64,000 nt of DNA from an uncultured Eubacteriales bacterium (GTDB taxonomy: Bacteria > Bacillota > Clostridia > Oscillospirales > Acutalibacteraceae). Under the pieces are notes generated by a model. It had not been told where the DNA came from and did not search any database. It saw nothing but the letters and a program-made list of their open reading frames with translations. This document shows, piece by piece, positions 49,793 to 58,334 of this stretch. Positions within the stretch are counted from its first letter, which is position 1. Each line of letters begins with the position of its first letter. Made by a program: the position numbers and the translations under genes. Location: assembly GCA_934486895.1 (NCBI GenBank), contig CAKSQZ010000008.1, positions 9,733 to 73,732 on the forward strand, written 5' to 3'.

Positions 49793-51703
49793 ATGAAACT
49801 ATTAAAAAAGGTCGTAGCCGCGGTTACAGCAGTGGTGGTGTCTGTAACCGCAATGTCCTTTATGTCGTTTGCTTCATCTGCCGAAAATGATGTCTTCTTC
49901 AAATTCGCGCAGAATAAGCAACTGTCGTCAAACGGCACAAAGAGCATAACCTATTCGTCAAACGGCATTCGAGTCGTGAGCGACGATAATAACATCCAAA
50001 ACTGCAACGGCTATATGCCGGAATCGGATCGTCGATATATTCAGGCGGTTTACGATGTCAGCGAGCAGGGAACACAATCAGCTCTTCAAACCTTGCAGAC
50101 TGATAAAAGATCTTATCGCGTTTCCGCCGATATTTATCTTCACAAGGTCGTCGGAGTCAAAACAATGAGAAATATCGGTAAGCAGGGCAATGACTATACT
50201 TATCATGATTGGTACAGAAAATATGACAAGGAAAAGGATAAGTATCTCGATCTTGCCACAGTAAAAGATCTCGGCTTTGCTTCCGAAGTGATTTTAATTT
50301 TCGCCGGTAAGGACGAAAACGGCAAAACCGTTACATACCGCAGCGAAATCCAGGTATCGTCGGTCGAACGCCCGAAAAAAACACTTGTCACAAATCTGCC
50401 GAAAAATATGGCATCGATCGACACTCTCACAGTCAGATTTGCGCAAAGCTCGGGTTGGATAACAGCGATTAAGAGCCTCGACTGCGAGGTTTCAAACCTT
50501 AAAGTTACAAAGCTCGCAACTCCGACAAATCCCATTCAGGAGCCTAAAGAAGGCTGCCTCGTTGACTATACCGACGCGTATATCTATTCTCAGCTCGGGC
50601 TTTCGAGAATTGACTTTTCCGCTATGGTCGATATGACGGTTGATGAAAGTTCCGAGCTTTATCCGAATTCCGCCATGTCGTTTTACGGCAAGGGATTCGT
50701 AGGTCCGGATCAGTTCCATCACGGCTGGGAAGATGTCGGCGTAAGTGCAGGCTTTGATATGGGTAAGCTGTCAGAGTATGACGGTGTTGAGTGTTATGTT
50801 CTTTCGCGAAAGACGGATATGTGGACTGTCGGTTTCACGATCGATTTTAAGGTCATGCTTCCGAATCGAGATGCAAAGGGCAATTACCTCGATAAAAACG
50901 GAAAAAAGGTAAGCGGTATCGACAAGGCCTATTTCTTCCCGTGGACATTTATGATTCCTGAGCAGAACAGACCGGCGGCTCATGCAGGCACGGTCATGAA
51001 ATTCACTTTTGATTTTAAGGATTTCAAGACCGCTCCGCTTTCTGAGCTTATGGCAACTGCCGACAGAATAGGCGCCGATATAGGCGAGTACTATGACGAT
51101 GCCATTGAGAACGGCACGATCAGCTTCAATGAGTATAAGAAGTATGCATATTGCTTCAATATCGAAAAAGGACTTTACGCATTCACAGGCAAGGATATAG
51201 TCGTTGATTTTTCGGTAGGCGATCTTTATGGCTGCAAGTATGATAAATACGGCGATCTCACATCGAATATGCCGGCACCTGCCGCATATGTCGATCCTAA
51301 TCCAGGTGTCAATACGGTAGACAGTGACGCAGTTGCAAAGTATGTCGAGCTTTATAAAAAGCTTCCGAAGGATGCGGCGGCGTATTACAACGATCCCGAC
51401 GGCAAGCTTAAAGAAATACTCTCGGAGTATTTAGCACTCTGGGGAACAATGAATAAAAAAACCAAAAAAGAGCTTGAGCTTACCTATGGGTATACTGAAA
51501 AAGAGTATATGCATCTTGCACTGATTTGGGATGATGTGTACGGCGAGTCTGACGGGCCGACAGCGATCGATCTCGATTACGACGATGATTTCGGATTTGA
51601 TGTAAATCCCGACAGCGGAACAGCGCTTCCGATCGCATTGTCTGTATCACTGATCGGCACAGCCGCAGTGCTGACCGCGATCAGAAGAAAAAGAAAAGCA
51701 TAG
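49793..51703 (+). CDS. Large secreted protein with an NPDSG C-terminal sorting signal
   Basis: 636 residues, family not recognised. Signal peptide at residues 1-30 (VVAAVTAVVVSVTAMSFMSFASSAE). The exported part has long beta-rich stretches that read like jelly-roll or carbohydrate-binding modules. The C-terminus is a sorting signal: NPDSG at 605-609, a hydrophobic stretch (ALPIALSVSLIGTAAVLTAI) and the tail RRKRKA. NPxTG/NPQTN-type pentapeptides are used by class B sortases, one of which is encoded at 11542. GGAGG precedes the ATG. It is monocistronic. Likely a wall-attached surface protein of unknown function. Confidence 0.75.
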   Translation: MKLLKKVVAAVTAVVVSVTAMSFMSFASSAENDVFFKFAQNKQLSSNGTKSITYSSNGIRVVSDDNNIQNCNGYMPESDRRYIQAVYDVSEQGTQSALQTLQTDKRSYRVSADIYLHKVVGVKTMRNIGKQGNDYTYHDWYRKYDKEKDKYLDLATVKDLGFASEVILIFAGKDENGKTVTYRSEIQVSSVERPKKTLVTNLPKNMASIDTLTVRFAQSSGWITAIKSLDCEVSNLKVTKLATPTNPIQEPKEGCLVDYTDAYIYSQLGLSRIDFSAMVDMTVDESSELYPNSAMSFYGKGFVGPDQFHHGWEDVGVSAGFDMGKLSEYDGVECYVLSRKTDMWTVGFTIDFKVMLPNRDAKGNYLDKNGKKVSGIDKAYFFPWTFMIPEQNRPAAHAGTVMKFTFDFKDFKTAPLSELMATADRIGADIGEYYDDAIENGTISFNEYKKYAYCFNIEKGLYAFTGKDIVVDFSVGDLYGCKYDKYGDLTSNMPAPAAYVDPNPGVNTVDSDAVAKYVELYKKLPKDAAAYYNDPDGKLKEILSEYLALWGTMNKKTKKELELTYGYTEKEYMHLALIWDDVYGESDGPTAIDLDYDDDFGFDVNPDSGTALPIALSVSLIGTAAVLTAIRRKRKA

Positions 51704-51709
51704 AGCTAA

Positions 51710-51740
51710 AAAAGGAGCAGATTATAAATCTGCTCCTTTT
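51710..51740. terminator. Bidirectional terminator between convergent genes
   Basis: Fourteen-base-pair stem AAAAGGAGCAGATT / AATCTGCTCCTTTT with a three-base loop and flanking A/T runs, between the surface protein gene and the SDR gene. Confidence 0.9.
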
Positions 51741-51741
51741 A

Positions 51742-52557
51742 TTATTTTCGGTTTATCATAAACCGTAATGCTTTGTCGTACATTCTATCGGAAAGGATAC
51801 TTCGCAGAAAAACAAAAGTTTTTGAGTTCTTGCCTACTAAATACCTTGTCTTGGGTTTTTTCGAGCTTACAGCTTTTAAAACCGCTTTTGCAATAATATC
51901 GGGCTTTGAAAATTTTCCGATATTGTGCATCATTCTCTCAAGTCCCTGCGCTTGCTCGGCATATGCACCGTTTGCTGATCGCTTTTTAACATTATCAAGC
52001 ATGATGTCGTTCCATGCCGTGTCAATATCGCCGGGCTCGATTATCGCAACTTTTATACCAAACGGCTGAGTTTCAAATCGCAAGCAATCTGAGAAACCCT
52101 CTATCGCATATTTTGTTGCATGATACCAAGCGCCGAGCGGAGAATACATCTTTCCGCCCATAGATGAATTGTTTATGATCAGTCCGCTTTCTTGCTTTCG
52201 CATTATAGGAAGCACCTCTTTGGTGATAGCGGCAAGACCGAAAAGGTTGACTTCAAATTGGCTCCTCGCTTCATCAAGAGGAACATCTTCAACAGCGCCG
52301 TAGGAGCCATAGCCTGCGTTGTTGAATAAAACATCGATCTTGCCTTGCTCACGCATAACTTCAGCGACAGCGGATTTAACACTCTCAATATCCGTCACAT
52401 CACATTTTATCGGCGTCACCGAGTATGCTTTAAGTGGCTCCATTTTCTCAATTCGTCTTGCCAGCGCGTAGACTATGCAGCCGTTTTCCGACAGCAGTTT
52501 TGCGGTTGCATAACCTATTCCGGCAGAAGCGCCTGTGACTATAACAACTTTGTTCAT
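51742..52557 (-). CDS. Short-chain dehydrogenase/reductase (SDR), oxidoreductase
   Basis: 271 residues of the classical SDR fold: NAD(P) motif TGASAGIGYATAKLL, NNAGYGSYG, catalytic Ser in NNSSMG and YHATK with Tyr and Lys. Basic residues after the glycine motif (ALARRIEKM) favour NADP(H). The C-terminal region ends near the membrane-associated style of clostridial DltE/YbbO-like SDRs; substrate unknown. The start at 52557 is chosen for GGAGG eight to nine bases upstream; the frame extends to 52644. It lies downstream of fhs and its terminator. Confidence 0.9.
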   Translation of the reverse strand: MNKVVIVTGASAGIGYATAKLLSENGCIVYALARRIEKMEPLKAYSVTPIKCDVTDIESVKSAVAEVMREQGKIDVLFNNAGYGSYGAVEDVPLDEARSQFEVNLFGLAAITKEVLPIMRKQESGLIINNSSMGGKMYSPLGAWYHATKYAIEGFSDCLRFETQPFGIKVAIIEPGDIDTAWNDIMLDNVKKRSANGAYAEQAQGLERMMHNIGKFSKPDIIAKAVLKAVSSKKPKTRYLVGKNSKTFVFLRSILSDRMYDKALRFMINRK

Positions 52558-52580
52558 AAAGCTAAACCTCCGAAAAAGCA

Positions 52581-52602
52581 GCCCGACACAGATGTGTCGG
52601 GC
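52581..52602 (-). terminator. Terminator after fhs
   Basis: Ten-base-pair stem GCCCGACACA / TGTGTCGGGC followed in the minus direction by TGCTTTTT. It separates fhs from the SDR gene. Confidence 0.8.
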
Positions 52603-52609
52603 ACAATTT

Positions 52610-54289
52610 TTAAAACAGGCCGGAAATAACTCCGTTTTCATCAATATCGATCTTTTCGGCAGACGGCACTTTCGGCAGTCCCGGCATTGTCATAATATCG
52701 CCTGTTAGACAAACGACAAATCCCGCTCCGGCAGAAACCTTTGCACTGCGGACTGTGATCTTAAATCCGCTCGGTCTGCCGAGCTTTGTCTGATCGTCCG
52801 ACAGCGAATACTGCGTTTTCGCCATGCAGACAGGGAATTTATCAAATCCGAGCCTGCGGAGATTTTCGATCTCTTTTTTCGCCTTAGGCGTGTAATCAAC
52901 ACCGTCCGCACCGTATATCTTTGTTGCAACGGCATTTATCTTATCGAAAAGATTCATCTCATCGGGATAAGTGAATGTAAAGTCATTCGGCTCATCGCAA
53001 AGACGGACAACCTCGTTTGCAAGCTTGATTCCGCCGTCAGATCCTTTGCCCCAAACTTCGCAAAGCGCAACATTGACTCCGAGCTCGCGGCACTTATCTT
53101 CAACAAGCCTGAGCTCAGCTTCGGTGTCGGTCGGGAAACGATTTATCGCAACAACACACGGAAGCTTGAAATTCCCGGTCATATTCTCAATATGCTTATA
53201 AAGATTGGGCAGACCCTTTTCAAGCGCGCCGAGATCTTCATTTGAAAGCTCGGCTTTCGGCTTACCACCGTGGGATTTCAGTGCCCTGACAGTCGCAACG
53301 ATAACAACGGCATCCGGTTTTAATCCTGCCGCGCGGCATTTAATATCAAGGAACTTTTCAGCACCGAGATCGGCGCCGAATCCCGCCTCTGTCACAACAT
53401 AATCGCCGAACTTCAAAGCCGCCTTTGTTGCGGTAACAGAGTTGCAGCCGTGAGCAATATTTGCAAACGGACCGCCGTGAATAAACGCAGGTGTATGCTC
53501 AAGCGTCTGAACAAGGTTGGGCTTCAATGCGTCCTTTAAAAGGGCAGTCATAGCACCTTGTGCTTTAAGATCGCCTGCTGTAACAGGCTCGCCGTCCGTA
53601 TTGTATCCCACAATAATTGATTTTATACGGGCTTTAAGATCGGTTATATCTGTTGCAAGACAAAGAATAGCCATGATCTCGGAGGCAACGGTAATATCAA
53701 ATCCATCCTCCCTCGGGAAGCCGTTAATTCTGCCGCCGAGTCCGTCGGTAACATATCTGAGCTGGCGGTCGTTCATGTCAACACAGCGCTTCCATGTGAT
53801 ACTGCGTGTGTCTATTCTGAGCGCATTGCCTTGATGAATATGGTTGTCGAGCATTGCGGCTAAAAGGTTGTTCGCAGCGCCTATTGCGTGCATATCACCT
53901 GTGAAATGAAGGTTTATATCCTCCATCGGCACTACCTGTGCATAACCGCCGCCGGCGGCACCGCCCTTGATTCCGAAAACAGGGCCGAGTGACGGCTCGC
54001 GAAGCGCAATAACAGTCTTTTTACCGATTTTGCTCAAAGCATCGCCCAAGCCAACGGTAACAGTCGTTTTGCCCTCGCCTGCCGGTGTCGGGTTGATAGC
54101 TGTAACAAGTATGAGCTTACCGTCTTTTTCGTCCTTTTTTGAACGGATAGTATTAAGATCGACTTTTGCCTTATATTTTCCGTAGTATTCAATGTCGTCT
54201 TCCGTAAGTCCGATTTTTTCGGAGATCTTCTTTATCGGAAGCATTTCACATTCCTGCGCTATTTCAATATCAGATTTATAATCACTCAT
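52610..54289 (-). CDS. fhs: Formate-tetrahydrofolate ligase
   Basis: 559 residues. ATP-dependent ligation of formate to tetrahydrofolate, giving 10-formyl-THF for purine and one-carbon metabolism or the Wood-Ljungdahl methyl branch. P-loop NPTPAGEGKTTVTVGLGDAL near residue 66, the family block REPSLGPVFGIKGGAAGGGYAQV, and the conserved HGGPFANIAHGCNSV are all present. AGGTGA lies before the ATG. It follows thrS by 11 bases on the same strand, so the thrS T-box may govern it too. Confidence 0.97.
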   Translation of the reverse strand: MSDYKSDIEIAQECEMLPIKKISEKIGLTEDDIEYYGKYKAKVDLNTIRSKKDEKDGKLILVTAINPTPAGEGKTTVTVGLGDALSKIGKKTVIALREPSLGPVFGIKGGAAGGGYAQVVPMEDINLHFTGDMHAIGAANNLLAAMLDNHIHQGNALRIDTRSITWKRCVDMNDRQLRYVTDGLGGRINGFPREDGFDITVASEIMAILCLATDITDLKARIKSIIVGYNTDGEPVTAGDLKAQGAMTALLKDALKPNLVQTLEHTPAFIHGGPFANIAHGCNSVTATKAALKFGDYVVTEAGFGADLGAEKFLDIKCRAAGLKPDAVVIVATVRALKSHGGKPKAELSNEDLGALEKGLPNLYKHIENMTGNFKLPCVVAINRFPTDTEAELRLVEDKCRELGVNVALCEVWGKGSDGGIKLANEVVRLCDEPNDFTFTYPDEMNLFDKINAVATKIYGADGVDYTPKAKKEIENLRRLGFDKFPVCMAKTQYSLSDDQTKLGRPSGFKITVRSAKVSAGAGFVVCLTGDIMTMPGLPKVPSAEKIDIDENGVISGLF

Positions 54290-54300
54290 AATATCACCTG

Positions 54301-56211
54301 TTATCTAGCCTTAGTGTCGTTTTCTTCGCAAAGCTTTTTGATAAGCTCGTCAAGACTGCAAGCGCCGAGATCTCCGTCTTTTCTCGAACGAACAGAAACT
54401 GTGCCGCTTTCCTGCTCTTTATCGCCAAGCACCAGCATATAAGGAATCTTTTTGAGCTGAGCCTCGCGGATCTTATAGCCTATCTTCTCGGAACGCTCAT
54501 CGATCGTAGCACGCATGCCTGCCGCTTTAAGTGCGTCAAGCACCTTGTGAGCATAGTCAAGATGTTTATCCGAAATAGCCAGTACTCTGACCTGCTCGGG
54601 CGCAAGCCAAAGCGGAAACGCGCCAGCAAAATGCTCGATAAGAATACCGATAAATCTTTCAATCGAACCGAATGCAACACGGTGGATCATTATCGGGCGG
54701 TGTTTCTCGCCATCTGCACCGATATATTCAAGCTCGAATCTGAGCGGGAGCTGGAAGTCAAGCTGAATAGTGCCGCACTGCCATGTTCTGCCGATAGAAT
54801 CTTCAAGATGAAAGTCGATCTTCGGGCCGTAGAATGCGCCGTCACCCTCGTTGACAACATAGTCAAGACCGAGGTCGTCCAGAGCGCCTCTTAGTGCTTC
54901 TGTTGCCATCTCCCAATCTTCGTCACTGCCCATCGAGTTATCGGGACGGGTCGAAAGCTCAACATGATATTTAAAGCCAAACAGCTTGTAAACCTCATCG
55001 ATAAGCGAAGCAACTCCCTTGATCTCGTCACGGATCTGCTCAGGCATCATAAAGATGTGAGCGTCGTCCTGAGTAAAGCAGCGAACACGCATAAGACCGT
55101 GAAGCTGACCGGACTTTTCATGACGGTGAACAAGACCGAGTTCGCCCATTCTGATAGGAAGATCGCGGTATGAACGCGGCTCAGACTGATAAACAAGGAT
55201 TCCGCCCGGGCAGTTCATCGGTTTGATCGCAAAATCCTGATCGTCGATAACCGTTGTGTACATATTCTCTTTATAGTGATCCCAATGTCCCGAAGTCTCC
55301 CAAAGATGGCGGCTGAGCATGATCGGTGTTGAGATCTCAACATAGCCTGCTTTATTGTGTATGTCGCGCCAATAGTCAAGCAGCAGATTTTTGAGGATCA
55401 TGCCGTTGGGCAGGAAGAACGGGAATCCCGGGCCTTCGTTTCTCATCATAAATAAACCGAGCTCTCTGCCGAGTTTGCGGTGATCGCGTTTCTTTGCCTC
55501 TTCAAGACGCTCGATATATTCGTCAAGCTCAGACTTTTTCGGGAATGAAATACCGTAGATACGTGTGAGCATTTTGTTCTTTTCGTCGCCTCTCCAGTAT
55601 GCTCCTGTAACCGAAAGCAATTTGACTGCTTTAACAGAGCCTGTCGAGAACAGATGCGGACCTGCACAAAGATCGCAGAAATCGCCCTGCTTATAGAAGC
55701 TGATAGCCTCGCCTTTGTTTGCATGTTCCGAGATAAGCTCGGTCTTGTAGACCTCGCCTTTATCGCCCATCAGTTTAAGAGCTTCGTCTGCCGGAAGTTC
55801 AAACTTCTCAAGCGGGATATTCTCCTTGATGATCTTTTTGATCTCTGCCTCAACCTTTTCAAGATCATCGGCTGTAAACTGCGATGAAAAATCGAAATCG
55901 TAGTAAAAACCGTTGTCGATCGAAGGACCGATAGCCAGCTTGACATCTGGATACAAACGCTTAACAGCCTGCGCCATAATATGCGAAGTTGTGTGCCAAT
56001 AAGCCTTTTTGCCGTTATCATCATCGAATGTGAGGATGTTGAGCGAACAGTCGTTCTCAAGCGATGTGCGAAGATCGCGGACTTCACCGTTTATCTCGCA
56101 GGCACAGGCAGCTCTGTAAAGTCCCATGCTCAGCGACTTGCAGACATCGGCAGCGCTGATCCCTTTCTCAAATTCCATGACCTCTCCGTTTTTCAGTGTT
56201 ACTTTGATCAT
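54301..56211 (-). CDS. thrS: Threonyl-tRNA synthetase
   Basis: 636 residues, full length. TGS domain (1-60), the editing/SAD domain (about 60-230, with HTTSHIMAQAVKRLYPDVKLAIGP and the metal-binding CDLCAGPHL), the class II catalytic core (about 240-530: motif 2 region MRVRCFTQDDAHIF, MNCPGGILVY with the zinc Cys) and the anticodon-binding domain (about 535-636). AAAGGAT precedes the ATG. Expression is controlled by a T-box leader immediately upstream. Confidence 0.97.
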   Translation of the reverse strand: MIKVTLKNGEVMEFEKGISAADVCKSLSMGLYRAACACEINGEVRDLRTSLENDCSLNILTFDDDNGKKAYWHTTSHIMAQAVKRLYPDVKLAIGPSIDNGFYYDFDFSSQFTADDLEKVEAEIKKIIKENIPLEKFELPADEALKLMGDKGEVYKTELISEHANKGEAISFYKQGDFCDLCAGPHLFSTGSVKAVKLLSVTGAYWRGDEKNKMLTRIYGISFPKKSELDEYIERLEEAKKRDHRKLGRELGLFMMRNEGPGFPFFLPNGMILKNLLLDYWRDIHNKAGYVEISTPIMLSRHLWETSGHWDHYKENMYTTVIDDQDFAIKPMNCPGGILVYQSEPRSYRDLPIRMGELGLVHRHEKSGQLHGLMRVRCFTQDDAHIFMMPEQIRDEIKGVASLIDEVYKLFGFKYHVELSTRPDNSMGSDEDWEMATEALRGALDDLGLDYVVNEGDGAFYGPKIDFHLEDSIGRTWQCGTIQLDFQLPLRFELEYIGADGEKHRPIMIHRVAFGSIERFIGILIEHFAGAFPLWLAPEQVRVLAISDKHLDYAHKVLDALKAAGMRATIDERSEKIGYKIREAQLKKIPYMLVLGDKEQESGTVSVRSRKDGDLGACSLDELIKKLCEENDTKAR

Positions 56212-56244
56212 AAAAAGATCATCCTTTCAAATGAAATACAAAAT

Positions 56245-56460
56245 AAAAAAGCTTCATCCCGTAAAACGGGATGAAGCATAGCTCCACGGTTCCACCCGAA
56301 TTGCACAAAAGTGCCTCTCGCTTGTTTGATAACGCAGTATCACTGCGGCGACCTTATATCAGCCGCGCTCCGGGGCGGTACGCTGTTTCGATTCGTGCGG
56401 TTTTGCACAGCCAACCGCTTTCTGAAACGAACTGATGAAACATCGCTTCCCATCAACACA
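56245..56460 (-). promoter_or_regulatory. T-box riboswitch leader of thrS (threonine)
   Basis: Read on the minus strand, the leader contains AGCGGTTGGCTGTG (stem I region), a candidate specifier ACC, then the T-box sequence CGGGTGGAACCGTGG (56285-56299 region) and a terminator with a 12-bp stem GCTTCATCCCGT / ACGGGATGAAGC (56251-56277) and six T residues. Uncharged tRNA-Thr should pair with the T-box bulge, stabilise the antiterminator and turn on thrS and probably fhs. Confidence 0.9.
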
Positions 56461-56468
56461 TTAATTAC

Positions 56469-56497
56469 ATTTTAACACCGAAATATGCGGTTGTCAA
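56469..56497 (-). promoter_or_regulatory. Sigma-A promoter of the T-box/thrS transcript
   Basis: On the minus strand TTGACA (56497-56492) and TAAAAT (56474-56469) with a 17-bp spacer, just before the T-box leader. Confidence 0.75.
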
Positions 56498-56568
56498 CAT
56501 AAAATAAAAAAATCCCGATAAAATGATAAATTATTTAAAATATAGGGGAAAAAGGTAGTCTGAATGGT

Positions 56569-56679
56569 ATGAATAAAATTCAACCTCGTTCATGCGTTGG
56601 TGCTGTTTCGATAAGCACACTGCTCACAATAGCGTGCGGACATATCTATGCAAAAATTGTCGAAAAAAGACGTCGTTGA
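56569..56679 (+). CDS. Possible small membrane protein, 36 residues
   Basis: A short frame from ATG at 56569 to TGA at 56679. It has a hydrophobic stretch (CVGAVSISTLLTIACGHIYA) followed by a basic end (KIVEKRRR), a plausible single-TM miniprotein. An AAGG lies about ten bases upstream. No homologue is known to me and the frame could be chance. The stretch from 56498 to 56774 otherwise shows only AT-rich sequence. Confidence 0.3.
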   Translation: MNKIQPRSCVGAVSISTLLTIACGHIYAKIVEKRRR

Positions 56680-56774
56680 AGCGCTCAGGAGCAAATAACG
56701 CCCGTCATTTTGGCATAATATTTATCGCTTTAGCTTATTAAATTGTTCAAAACATAGAAAATAACTTGTTTTTG

Positions 56775-56803
56775 TTGACATTGCATATTTTGTGTGCTAC
56801 AAT
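56775..56803 (+). promoter_or_regulatory. Sigma-A promoter of the SCP2-like gene
   Basis: Perfect TTGACA at 56775-56780 and TACAAT at 56798-56803 with a 17-bp spacer, 30 bases before the ATG. Confidence 0.75.
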
Positions 56804-56833
56804 TTAGGCAAATCTGATGAAAGGGTGATTATA

Positions 56834-57421
56834 ATGACTTTCGAGAAAAAGTTCGAAACTTTAAAGAAATCCTTGATCAAAGCAGATACCAAGAAATTCA
56901 CAGAAAGCTTTGCTTTTCAGGTGAATATCACTGATGAGGATTGCGCAGGGGCATTTTACATTGCATTTGTAAACGGAGAGTATTCCGTTGAACCGTACGA
57001 CTATAATGATCGCACAGCACTGCTTACAGGTGCTGCTGCTGATATTGCTAAGCTTGCCAAGGGCACGGTTGCTGTATCGGTAGAAGGCAATGTTGGTCAG
57101 GTTGAAATTTATGCTGCATCTTTCAAAAAGCCTGCTGCTAAAAAAACTCCGGCTAAAAAGCCTGTTGCTAAAAAAGCTGAGCCTGCCAAAAAAGAGGCTC
57201 CCGCTAAGAAAGCAGAAGTAGCTCCGAAAGCTGAGCCGGTAAAGAAGGCTGTTGCTGAGAAAAAGGTTGCAGAGGTTAAAAAGCCTGCTGTTGTTAAGGC
57301 TGCCGCTCCTGCCGCTAAGACAGCAGCTCCGGCTGCAAAGCCTGCGGAAAAAACACAGATGAAGACAACTAAGACTCCTGTTGTTAAAACCGCTGCTAAA
57401 ACAACCGAGAAAAAGAAATAA
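56834..57421 (+). CDS. SCP2-like domain protein with a histone-H1-like Lys/Ala/Pro tail
   Basis: 195 residues from the ATG at 56834 (AAAGGG upstream; the frame is open to 56792). Residues 1-97 look like a SCP2 sterol-carrier-type domain (FAFQVNITDEDCAGAFYIAFVNG ... DIAKLAKGTVAVSVEGNVGQVEIYAASF). Residues 98-195 are a tail of repeated AAKK, PAKK and KKPAV motifs, strongly basic and like eukaryotic H1 or bacterial HctB/AlgP-like tails that bind DNA. The tail uses GCT and AAA/AAG codons repeatedly, unlike the neighbours. It may associate with the nucleoid or a polyanion while binding a lipid; this is inference. Confidence 0.72.
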   Translation: MTFEKKFETLKKSLIKADTKKFTESFAFQVNITDEDCAGAFYIAFVNGEYSVEPYDYNDRTALLTGAAADIAKLAKGTVAVSVEGNVGQVEIYAASFKKPAAKKTPAKKPVAKKAEPAKKEAPAKKAEVAPKAEPVKKAVAEKKVAEVKKPAVVKAAAPAAKTAAPAAKPAEKTQMKTTKTPVVKTAAKTTEKKK

Positions 57422-57437
57422 TTTTATTTCACTGAAG

Positions 57438-57464
57438 AACGCTTAACCGAAACGGTTAAGCGTT
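57438..57464. terminator. Bidirectional terminator between convergent genes
   Basis: Twelve-base-pair stem AACGCTTAACCG / CGGTTAAGCGTT with an AAA loop, followed by TTTGTTTT on the plus side and A/T-rich sequence on the other side. Confidence 0.88.
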
Positions 57465-57470
57465 TTTGTT

Positions 57471-58184
57471 TTATTCGTCTTTATCTTGGTCTGTCTGTTC
57501 GTCTGTCTCCTCGATGTCAGCCCAGATATTGCTCGGAAAGTTCTCATCGTCATATTCTTCTTCTGTGCTTCCGGGAAGTTCAACAGGATAAAGATTTGTC
57601 ACTTCAACCATGCCCGATCTCATCCAGACAGCCGGTGTGATTCGTATTGTGTAGCCTTCTCCGGGTGCACATTGCCATTCAAGCATATTCAGTCTAGGCA
57701 GACCATAAACGGCGAGCAGGAGCATTATAACACCGCCGTGCGTACATATAGCGGTTTGTGTTGCACCGCTTTTCATTATATCTCTCACAATTCTTCCGAA
57801 TGCGGCGCAAACTCTGTGGGAGAAATCCTCCTGGCTTTCGCCTCCCGGAGCGGCAGTACCGTGTTTAATAAAGTCACTGTATCTCGGGTCGTTTATAAGT
57901 TCTTCTGGTGTCTTACCCTCAAATTCACCGAATTCGTATTCGCGAAGCTCCGGAATGGTTACGATTTTTTTATCCGGCAGAACTGACTGCACTGTCTGAA
58001 CACATCTTTTCAGCGGACTTGAAAAAACAAGGCAGGGATCAAGATAATCAAATTTTTCTTTAAGACTCTTAAGCTTTTCTATACCATTAGTAGAAAGTTC
58101 AACATCGGTTGACCCTATATATTGTTTTTTTTCTTCACCGACTGTTTCACCGTTGCGAATGAGATGAATATAATATGATTTCAA
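57471..58184 (-). CDS. Histidine phosphatase-like protein with an altered RHG motif (RNG)
   Basis: About 237 residues of the phosphoglycerate mutase/histidine phosphatase superfamily. The N-terminal motif reads IHLIRNGETV instead of RHGET, so the His that normally takes the phosphate is Asn (codon AAC). The rest is conserved: YIGSTDVELSTNG, CLVFSSPLKRCVQTV, the acid loop REYEFGEFEG and the second His in AICTHGGVIML. It may be catalytically dead or use another mechanism. The start is taken as the TTG at 58184 with AAAGGGG 10 bases upstream; an ATG at 58226 has no Shine-Dalgarno. The C-terminus is acidic (EEEYDDENF, EETDEQTDQDKDE). Confidence 0.8.
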   Translation of the reverse strand: MKSYYIHLIRNGETVGEEKKQYIGSTDVELSTNGIEKLKSLKEKFDYLDPCLVFSSPLKRCVQTVQSVLPDKKIVTIPELREYEFGEFEGKTPEELINDPRYSDFIKHGTAAPGGESQEDFSHRVCAAFGRIVRDIMKSGATQTAICTHGGVIMLLLAVYGLPRLNMLEWQCAPGEGYTIRITPAVWMRSGMVEVTNLYPVELPGSTEEEYDDENFPSNIWADIEETDEQTDQDKDE

Positions 58185-58266
58185 GCGGAATTTACCCCTT
58201 TCGTCTGTGTTATACGATATGAGCATTTTTTATAAAAAAAAACTTAATCTATGTGCAAGTTGTCTC

Positions 58267-58295
58267 TTTACTTTTAGAGAACAAACTATTATAAT
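58267..58295 (+). promoter_or_regulatory. Promoter of the XRE regulator with a small inverted repeat
   Basis: TTTACT at 58267-58272 and TATAAT at 58290-58295 with a 17-bp spacer. TCTCT and AGAGA (58263-58280 region) flank the -35, a possible autoregulatory site. Confidence 0.5.
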
Positions 58296-58334
58296 TGTTA
58301 ATACTGTAAGTATAAATGTGAAATGGGAATTGAA

